A stretch of DNA of 12,077 nt from an uncultured Bacillota bacterium (GTDB lineage Bacteria; Bacillota; Clostridia; Peptostreptococcales; Anaerovoracaceae), in the NCBI GenBank assembly GCA_946410475.1, contig CAMKAM010000032.1:1-12077 (forward strand). Direction: 5' to 3'. Under the pieces are notes generated by a model that saw only the letters and a list, made by a program, of their open reading frames with translations, made no database searches and was not told the origin of the DNA. Of this stretch, positions 7,759 through 12,077 are shown piece after piece. The number at the start of each line of letters is the position of its first letter. The first letter of the stretch is position 1. A program made the translations under genes and the position numbers.

Positions 7759-8616
7759 CGTTATGTCTATTCTTTGCCTTTGTGTCTGCTGATCTTTGCT
7801 CTGAGGGTCATCGCCATGTCCGTGGCCCGGATCCGGCTCCGACATGACCGGCGGAAGCAGCCTGCTGACATCTCCCGTCCTGTAGTCTATCATCGGCTCC
7901 GCTGCCGGAAACAGGCTCGTGATCACTATCTCGCCCCAGTCACCCGCGGCTTCCTGCCCTCCGGATCTCATTATAAGGCTTCTCAGTCCCGCCTTTCTCA
8001 GCGGCAGTTCGTTGCCCGTCTCAGGATCTATCATATCTATCCGCAGCTCGTCGCAGACTGTAAGACCTCGTCCGCAGATAGCCTCAGGGTCTTCACCGTC
8101 GTCTCCGGACCTCATCATCAGTCCGAAAGCGCCGAGACCCGCAAGCTCTGGCCTGGTATAGTGCATGTATACGTCGCAGCCCCAGGCTTTCACTATTGAG
8201 CCTGCAAGCGATGCCGGCACATATCTGTCCGATATCATGACCGCTCTCAGGCTCAGCTCCGCGCTGTGTTTGAGGATGCCTCTGATGCCGTCCGAGTCGC
8301 TGATGAGCAGGGAGGCCTCTTCATTGATGATAGTGTCCAGCATGTAGTTATAAGAATCGGACTGCTCTGCTGCGAAGACCTTCGCGCCTGCCTTTTCCAG
8401 GCAGTGGACCATCGCCCTTCTCATCCCGCTCTTTTCGAGGACTATGAGGACAGATCCGCTTACTGCGCCTTCCTCGTCTGCGATACCCGACTCCGCAAAC
8501 AGTTCTTCGAACATCCAATCAAAGAAACCCGTCGGATCAGCCTGCCCGCGCAGATCAGCCTCCGTCATGAATTCGTCTTTGTGCTTTACTTCCTCACGAT
8601 CATACAAATCTTTCAT
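7738..8616 (-). CDS. Shortened PaaK-like (phenylacetate-CoA ligase-type) adenylate-forming protein, likely non-functional or repurposed
   Basis: 292 residues against roughly 400-430 for intact PaaK-like ligases, which adenylate a carboxylic acid and join it to CoA. Recognisable parts in order: FMTEADLRG (16-24), as at the start of the family core; LRAVMISDRYVPASLAG with WGCDVYMHYTRPE (123-157), where HY-G-TE is expected; IDPETGNELP (196-205); GEIVITSLFPAAEPMIDYRTGDVSRLLP (228-255), including the YRTGD motif at 245-249. The glycine/serine/threonine P-loop that holds ATP phosphates is absent: the region between residues 40 and 57 goes straight to the next strand. The C-terminal lysine domain is also missing and is replaced by a hydrophilic GHGHGDD... 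tail that may come from a frameshift. The gene starts 2 bases after the upstream secreted-protein gene and has no clear ribosome site, so it is translationally coupled or poorly expressed. Family placement is moderate; activity is unlikely. Confidence 0.65.
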   Translation of the reverse strand: MKDLYDREEVKHKDEFMTEADLRGQADPTGFFDWMFEELFAESGIADEEGAVSGSVLIVLEKSGMRRAMVHCLEKAGAKVFAAEQSDSYNYMLDTIINEEASLLISDSDGIRGILKHSAELSLRAVMISDRYVPASLAGSIVKAWGCDVYMHYTRPELAGLGAFGLMMRSGDDGEDPEAICGRGLTVCDELRIDMIDPETGNELPLRKAGLRSLIMRSGGQEAAGDWGEIVITSLFPAAEPMIDYRTGDVSRLLPPVMSEPDPGHGHGDDPQSKDQQTQRQRIDITKKRAAI

Positions 8617-8618
8617 TT

Positions 8619-9923
8619 CTATTTCAGGAATTTGATACTGTACTGTCCGTTCGCCTTCGCGCTCTTCGTGATCACGGCATAGTAGGTGCCCCTCTTTGCC
8701 TTGCCCTTTGTCGTGCTGTGTGTCACAGTGAAAGTGTTGATCATTCCCTTCGCGACCTTCGCCGTAGCTACCTTCTTCTTTCCGCAGTAGACCGTTATCT
8801 TCAGGCTTCCGGATTTCACGTTCGCAGCATTGACCCTGATCTGAGTCTTGCGTTTTTTAGTTACCTTGAACTTGTACCAGCCTTTGCCGCTCTTTCCGTT
8901 CGCCGGGATCACAGTCTTGACTGCTTTCCCTTTTCTCTTCAGCTTTATCGACTTGCTCCTCCTCGTGTTGCTCCTGATCTTGCCGGCGGTCACTTTGTAT
9001 TCCACACCGTAAACATACTGCTCGGCAGCCGTTCCGCTGCAGCCCGAGACCTTCACGTAATATGTCGCGCCCTTCTTGACACCGAACACGGCATATCCCA
9101 TCTGCGAAGCTTTGTTGAACGAAAGAGTTGACGATACTGCCCTGCGGCTCTTGCTCAGCAGGGTGACCTTTCCGGTCGTATTGGCTGATCTCCCGGCAGC
9201 GTCGAGATATACATCCATATATCCTGTCTTCGGCGCGACGACCTTGTATGTCACAGTCGAGACAGCATTGCTGCTCCCCTTTGCGCCTGATGAGATCATC
9301 CATTTCCCGCTCCTGAGCGTCCTTTCAGCATATGGGAATATGTAAGCAAATACTCCCGCGTGACCCGGCTGCTCAGAGTAGATCACAAAACAATATGTTG
9401 AGTTAGCTTTGACATCCACACAACCCATCTTTTCGAAGCTGCTTCCCGGCTCGATCTTTTTTACACCACTCAATGCCGTTACAGAATCGTTGCTGCTGTC
9501 GTATGATCCGAAAACTATTTGTGCAGCGCTCCCGCTGTCCGCGTACACTCCCGCATTGAACCACAGTTTCCCGCTCGTAGCAGGTTTTAAGAACCATACT
9601 TCATACCTGGATCCTCCGCTCAGGATCAATGTGTCATAGCTGTCCGGATCATCCTCGTAGACAGAACTAAGTGCATTGACGTCGTTTACAGATAAGGATC
9701 TGACCCATCCATCGGTTTTTATGGTCTTTGCTCCTGAAGGCAGCTTTCCAAATGCCTTTTTGCTTACTGCCTTGCCTGCAAGGGCTGCATCAGATACCGC
9801 TTCGTCCGCCGGTCCGGCCGACCTGCTGACTTCAAGTCCATCAGCGGCAAATGCAGTCGCGGTGCTCAGCAGCATCATTGCCGCGACACCGAGAGCAAAT
9901 GCTTTTCTTATTACCTTATTCAT
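8619..9923 (-). CDS. Secreted protein with three beta-sandwich (PPC-like) repeats
   Basis: 434 residues. Residues 1-26 are a Sec signal (NKVIRK start, Ala/Leu core, cleavage near AFA-ADG). The mature protein looks like three successive beta-rich units: about 70-200, 205-318 and 320-434. Units two and three show the pattern of bacterial pre-peptidase C-terminal (PPC)-like sandwiches: a GYMDVYLDA or GWYKFKVTK strand, a middle strand ending in basic residues, and a final YYVKVSG or TYYAVIT strand. The last unit is very lysine-rich, as in proteins held at an anionic wall. No catalytic residues, sortase motif or transmembrane anchor were found. GGGGGG lies 4 bases before ATG 9921-9923, and an extended -10 promoter is at 9963-9971. 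It is followed by the PaaK-like gene with a 2-base gap, so the two form an operon. Function is unknown. Confidence 0.85.
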   Translation of the reverse strand: MNKVIRKAFALGVAAMMLLSTATAFAADGLEVSRSAGPADEAVSDAALAGKAVSKKAFGKLPSGAKTIKTDGWVRSLSVNDVNALSSVYEDDPDSYDTLILSGGSRYEVWFLKPATSGKLWFNAGVYADSGSAAQIVFGSYDSSNDSVTALSGVKKIEPGSSFEKMGCVDVKANSTYCFVIYSEQPGHAGVFAYIFPYAERTLRSGKWMISSGAKGSSNAVSTVTYKVVAPKTGYMDVYLDAAGRSANTTGKVTLLSKSRRAVSSTLSFNKASQMGYAVFGVKKGATYYVKVSGCSGTAAEQYVYGVEYKVTAGKIRSNTRRSKSIKLKRKGKAVKTVIPANGKSGKGWYKFKVTKKRKTQIRVNAANVKSGSLKITVYCGKKKVATAKVAKGMINTFTVTHSTTKGKAKRGTYYAVITKSAKANGQYSIKFLK

Positions 9924-9962
9924 GGCTCCCCCCTTGATTCTTCCGTTTTGTCCTGCTCCATG

Positions 9963-9971
9963 ATTATACCA
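9963..9971 (-). promoter_or_regulatory. Extended -10 promoter of the secreted-protein gene
   Basis: On the minus strand, TGGTATAAT (9971-9963) is an exact TGnTATAAT extended -10; the -35 (TTAGGC) is poor, as is usual for this class. It directly abuts the T-run of the preceding terminator, so its -35 region lies within the terminator stem. Predicted start about 9956, 33 bases before the ATG. Confidence 0.7.
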
Positions 9972-9972
9972 T

Positions 9973-10011
9973 AAAAAAAGAGAGAGCCTAACCCCCGTAA
10001 GCCTCTCTCTC
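9973..10011 (-). terminator. Leftward intrinsic terminator with G-rich loop
   Basis: On the minus strand GAGAGAGAG (10011-10003) pairs with CTCTCTCT (9986-9979), then T7 (9979-9973). The loop contains GGGGG. It insulates the secreted-protein promoter just downstream, and requires some leftward transcript arriving from upstream. Confidence 0.85.
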
Positions 10012-10113
10012 AGAGCCCGGTCGATTTGACCTTGTCATTGCACTCATCCGCAATACACAACCAAACGGACCGTTCTCTTGTATTAAAGTTAACACATAAT
10101 TGTCGCCCCGTCA

Positions 10114-10147
10114 AAGGAAAACGTTGAAATTTCAATTGTTTTTCCTT
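10114..10147. repeat. Long imperfect inverted repeat
   Basis: AAGGAAAAC (10114-10122) mirrors GTTTTTCCTT (10138-10147), and inside is the perfect palindrome TTGAAATTTCAA (10124-10135). It is A/T-rich, so it is more likely a protein-binding site than a terminator. TTGACG next to it (minus strand, 10114-10109) could be a -35, but no good -10 follows at the right distance. Confidence 0.5.
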
Positions 10148-10240
10148 GTACAAAGTGGATACGCATATCCGAATTATTGAAAAATCAACATTCATACAAA
10201 GTATCTAAAATGTTAAAATTTCATTAAATCCACTCCTTCG

Positions 10241-10276
10241 CCGGCCGCCTGACAGATTCCGGCTGCCTGACAGATC
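10241..10276. repeat. 18-base tandem repeat, two copies
   Basis: CCGGCCGCCTGACAGATT (10241-10258) and CCGGCTGCCTGACAGATC (10259-10276) differ at two positions. The next bases (CCCGGCCGG) add G/C-rich partial similarity. Function is unknown. Confidence 0.7.
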
Positions 10277-10310
10277 CCATACGCCCGGCCGGTCCCATCT
10301 TAAGAAATCA

Positions 10311-10343
10311 AATAGAAAAGCATCTTCGAAACAACGAAGATGC
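10311..10343 (-). terminator. Intrinsic terminator of the candidate small RNA
   Basis: Minus strand: GCATCTTCG (10343-10335), loop TTGTTT, CGAAGATGC (10328-10320), then TTTTCTATT. Nine perfect pairs. It could also end the NimA-like transcript. Confidence 0.85.
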
Positions 10344-10458
10344 ATATCTTTTCCGGATATCCGTATCCGATTCGGATACCGACCGCCTGTCCTGATGCTT
10401 TTGTCATCCGCATGCCCTTTCCGACCTGCGAGCAGGTCTATGCAGATGGCTAACGTGT
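10311..10458 (-). ncRNA. Candidate structured small RNA (about 140-150 nt)
   Basis: On the minus strand, downstream of a good promoter and ending in an intrinsic terminator. Stem P1: CATCTGCAT (10448-10440) with ATGCGGATG (10413-10405), nine pairs including one G-U. It encloses P2: GACCTG CTCG CAGGTC (10438-10423), six pairs with a CTCG tetraloop, leaving a one-sided GGAAAGGGC internal strand (10422-10414). Further on, GTATCCG AAT CGGATAC (10379-10363) forms a seven-pair hairpin that competes with CGGATA CGGA TATCCG (10369-10354). Then the terminator. No ORF starts in it, and the next gene on this strand has its own promoter behind another terminator, so a trans-acting RNA is likelier than a riboswitch. 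It does not match an RNA class I recognise. It could also be the 3' UTR of the NimA-like gene that ends 46 bases before the promoter. Confidence 0.5.
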
Positions 10459-10464
10459 AGTTAT

Positions 10465-10493
10465 AGTATGAAACAACATTGCAAAAATGTCAA
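10465..10493 (-). promoter_or_regulatory. Leftward promoter upstream of the candidate small RNA
   Basis: Perfect -35 TTGACA (10493-10488), a 17-base spacer, and CATACT (10470-10465; 4 of 6 to the -10). An alternative -10, TATAAC (10465-10460), would need a 22-base spacer. Start about 10458. Confidence 0.65.
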
Positions 10494-10538
10494 TAATTTA
10501 CATCATACAAAAGTGACAAAGAAGCGATTTATTTCTGT

Positions 10539-11015
10539 TTATGCTTCGTTTATCTTTTTTCCCGTCATGTTCTCTATCGTGATCGCATAGCAGAGCGTTC
10601 CCTTCAGAGCCTTTTTCACCTCATCATCGATGTAGGCCTCATCGTCTGTGAACTTATGGCTGAGCTTGCGGCAGATATCTTCTATCTTCTCTACATCCTC
10701 TATGAACTCGACGCGGCCGAATACATGGACGCAATGGAAATTCAGAGCCCAGAAATCAGGATCTTTATATGCTTCCCTGTACACGCAGTATGACACCTTG
10801 TCGCATGCCCTCATCGCATCTATCCTATGACCGATCTTGCCGCTGTGAAAATATATCTTGCCATCTTCCTCATCGTAGTAATGGTCTATCGGCGTGCCGT
10901 ACGGATATCCGTCATCACCTATCACGGAGAGGACTCCGCGCTTTTCTTCCTTCAGGACAGCTATGCACTCTTCCTGTGTCAGCGCCTGATTCCGGCGTCT
11001 CATTTCCCTGAACAT
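10539..11015 (-). CDS. NimA / pyridoxamine-5'-phosphate-oxidase-like flavoprotein
   Basis: 158 residues of the FMN-binding split-barrel (PNPOx-like) fold, in the NimA-related group: RGVLSV (26-31), GYPYGTPIDH (36-45), IYFHSGKIGHRID (54-66) and the VFGRVEF strand (about 104-110). Relatives bind FMN and some, the Nim proteins, reduce 5-nitroimidazoles; most in anaerobes are uncharacterised, so drug resistance should not be assumed. The start was set at ATG 11013-11015 rather than seven codons upstream because AAGGAGG (11028-11022) lies 6 bases before it and would fall inside the longer form. It is a single gene: a terminator of the upstream gene precedes it and its own promoter must lie in 11030-11066, where a -10-like AATAAT (11041-11036) is seen without a clear -35. 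Confidence 0.88.
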   Translation of the reverse strand: MFREMRRRNQALTQEECIAVLKEEKRGVLSVIGDDGYPYGTPIDHYYDEEDGKIYFHSGKIGHRIDAMRACDKVSYCVYREAYKDPDFWALNFHCVHVFGRVEFIEDVEKIEDICRKLSHKFTDDEAYIDDEVKKALKGTLCYAITIENMTGKKINEA

Positions 11016-11059
11016 ATCCTTCCTCCTTTGTTGCAATTATTACCTTGGTCAATAGCAGA

Positions 11060-11097
11060 ATGAAAAGCATACCCGACTTTCTAACTGCCGGGTATGC
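11060..11097 (-). terminator. Intrinsic terminator of the fibronectin-III protein gene
   Basis: Minus strand: GCATACCCG (11097-11089) pairs with CGGGTATGC (11075-11067), with two further near-pairs inside, then TTTTCATT. It lies 22 bases after the stop codon. Confidence 0.85.
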
Positions 11098-11118
11098 CTT
11101 ATTATCTCATCACCTTGA

Positions 11119-11829
11119 TTACAGTTTCTTGTATGTAATCGAATAGATATGTGATTCATCGGATTTGTAGAAGCTTACTGTATAAGTGATCCCAACGATA
11201 CCAATTGTATTCTCAACGGCTTTAATAGCATCTGACATTTCTCTCTTATACTTAGCTGTTCCAATTTCAGAAGCTAGTGCAGTCGCGCTGATTCCATCAT
11301 ATTCGCTCATCATGTACAATTTGTATGTAAAATGGTTTCCTGATACAGTTGTCCTGCACCTACTGCATATAGTCATGCTGGAATTCATTGTATCTAACAT
11401 TTCTTCGGCAAGCTTGTTCATCTTTGCTGTAGTCAGATAATTGGCTAATGTTTTCTTCGATCCGATCTTTGCCCAGCATACTCTCGAGAATTTACCTTTT
11501 CTCTTCCCGTTAACGGCACGAACTTTGAAAGAATATTTCTTGTTCCATTTCAAACCGTTGATTTTGATCTTACGCTTACTGGCTTTCAGAGTCTTCTTCA
11601 GCTTCCACTTGCCCTTGCCAATTTTCATGTAGATCTGATACTTTTTAGCACCTCTGGCTTTACTCCATTTTAAATCTACCATCTGGTTCGTTTTTGTACC
11701 GGTGAATCCCTTGACTTTTGCAGGTTTAGAAGCAGCGTTAGCGAAACCGATCCCGCCCGCAAACGGCATGAATGCTACCAGGATCGCTGCTGCGAGAAAC
11801 AGCGCAAATGATTTTTTTGCAGTTGCCAT
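11119..11829 (-). CDS. Secreted fibronectin type III protein with DUF4854-like C-terminal domain
   Basis: 236 residues. Residues 1-32 are a Sec signal with cleavage after ANA. Residues about 35-122 form one fibronectin type III module: PAKVKGFTG, then VDLKWSKARGAKKYQIYMKIG, then a KYSFKVRAVNGKRKGKFS strand. Residues about 128-236 look like the DUF4854 type of secreted domain of unknown function, ending in TYTVSFYKSDESHIYSITYKK. A CSRC pair (C155/C158) could form a disulfide or bind metal. The middle part is very lysine-rich (pI high), as in proteins that stick to the wall. AAGGAGAAG precedes ATG 11827-11829 by 5 bases, with an extended -10 promoter at 11885-11877. It is single, followed by a terminator. 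Its codons look less G/C-rich at third positions than those of the metal operon. Function unknown. Confidence 0.85.
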   Translation of the reverse strand: MATAKKSFALFLAAAILVAFMPFAGGIGFANAASKPAKVKGFTGTKTNQMVDLKWSKARGAKKYQIYMKIGKGKWKLKKTLKASKRKIKINGLKWNKKYSFKVRAVNGKRKGKFSRVCWAKIGSKKTLANYLTTAKMNKLAEEMLDTMNSSMTICSRCRTTVSGNHFTYKLYMMSEYDGISATALASEIGTAKYKREMSDAIKAVENTIGIVGITYTVSFYKSDESHIYSITYKKL

Positions 11830-11876
11830 TTTCTTCTCCTTGATCCTATTAATAATGCAATATTCTTAATATATTG

Positions 11877-11885
11877 ATTATATCA
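11877..11885 (-). promoter_or_regulatory. Extended -10 promoter of the fibronectin-III protein gene
   Basis: Minus strand TGATATAAT (11885-11877) matches TGnTATAAT exactly, with no clear -35. It is the same class of promoter as that of the secreted-protein gene at 9923. Start about 11870. Confidence 0.65.
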
Positions 11886-12004
11886 TATTTCTTGTTTCCA
11901 TCCCATTATATTCTATACTATACTCTGTTTTCCGATTTCCGATTTCGGCATGCCTGTCATTTCGGCATCCATACTTCTCGCATCTGCTACACCATTGCTG
12001 CATT

Positions 12005-12041
12005 GTTAAGCCTATTCTCCAATATTTCGATTAGGCTTAAC
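12005..12041. repeat. Inverted repeat with 10-base perfect arms
   Basis: GTTAAGCCTA (12005-12014) and TAGGCTTAAC (12032-12041) around a 17-base loop, with two more pairs inside after one mismatch. No T-run follows on either strand, so it is not a typical terminator; it may be a regulator-binding site or the end of a gene lying to the right. Confidence 0.55.
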
Positions 12042-12077
12042 GTTCCAACGGTCTGCTTCTGATTCCCCTATCCACTA

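Larger units (their letters stand above)
9924..10538. other. 615-base intergenic region with RNA-type signals and no protein gene
   Basis: No ORF here has a ribosome site or plausible protein. Reading leftward (minus strand): a promoter (10493-10465), a candidate structured RNA with its terminator (about 10458-10311), an 18-base tandem repeat (10241-10276), a long imperfect inverted repeat (10114-10147), a second terminator (10011-9973) and the promoter of the secreted-protein gene (9971-9963). The region is A/T-rich at 10081-10230, and the RNA part is visibly richer in G and C. Confidence 0.7.
11830..12077. other. Intergenic region at the right edge
   Basis: These 248 bases hold the promoter of the secreted protein, A/T-rich DNA with short direct repeats (ATTTCGGCAT at 11942-11951 and 11959-11968; TTCCGAT twice near 11930) and an inverted repeat at 12005-12041. 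No gene is seen. Confidence 0.5.

Noticed and set aside
10010..10195. A 61-codon minus-strand open frame
   Set aside because: It has no ribosome site and overlaps the inverted repeat and the terminator; the translation has no recognisable feature.
10405..10448. Resemblance of the GGUC-GGAAAGG part to the signal recognition particle RNA hairpin
   Set aside because: The GGAA is not in the apical tetraloop and the symmetric loop and AGCAG strand of SRP RNA are missing.
10311..10458. Riboswitch for a downstream gene
   Set aside because: The next gene on the minus strand is about 390 bases away, behind another terminator and with its own promoter; no known aptamer consensus was recognised.

Overview
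The window looks like chromosomal DNA from a Gram-positive anaerobe of the Clostridia (Eubacteriales, perhaps near Mogibacterium / Family XIII). The evidence is strong AGGAGG-type ribosome binding sites, secreted proteins with Gram-positive Sec signals, a fibro-slime adhesin, a NimA-type flavoprotein and an EcsC-family protein. The taxon is an inference, since no marker gene is present. There is no tRNA, rRNA, CRISPR array, insertion sequence or phage gene.

Layout. (1) 1-2786, minus strand: N-terminal 928 residues of a large secreted fibro-slime adhesin whose C-terminus lies outside the window. (2) 2976-5768, plus strand: a metal-resistance operon. A promoter whose start point falls in a perfect 12-6-12 palindrome drives an ArsR/SmtB repressor, a free-standing HMA metal-binding protein and a P1B-2 (Zn/Cd/Pb) ATPase that lacks its own HMA domain. 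(3) 5798-7691, plus strand: a threonine-aldolase-type PLP enzyme and an EcsC-family protein. An intrinsic terminator sits only 30 bases before the aldolase start, so that gene is either attenuated or read through. (4) 7738-9923, minus strand, transcribed leftward: a secreted protein of three beta-sandwich repeats, followed two bases later by a shortened PaaK-like adenylate-forming protein that has lost its P-loop. It converges on the EcsC gene over a shared bidirectional terminator. (5) 9924-10538: 615 bases without a protein gene but full of transcription signals. They include a consensus-like leftward promoter, a well-folded candidate small RNA ending in its own terminator, a second leftward terminator, a tandem repeat and a long inverted repeat. 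(6) 10539-11015, minus: a NimA/pyridoxamine-oxidase-like flavoprotein. (7) 11119-11829, minus: a secreted fibronectin-III protein with a DUF4854-like C-terminal domain. The last 248 bases hold its promoter and an inverted repeat.

How the genes work together. The metal operon is a self-contained circuit: metal releases the repressor, the HMA protein captures or delivers metal, and the ATPase exports it. The minus-strand genes are mainly cell-surface products; two of them use extended -10 promoters (TGnTATAAT). The most interesting unexplained element is the candidate structured RNA at about 10311-10458. Next is the PaaK-like gene, which appears to be decaying or repurposed, with a missing ATP loop and a possible frameshift at its 3' end.
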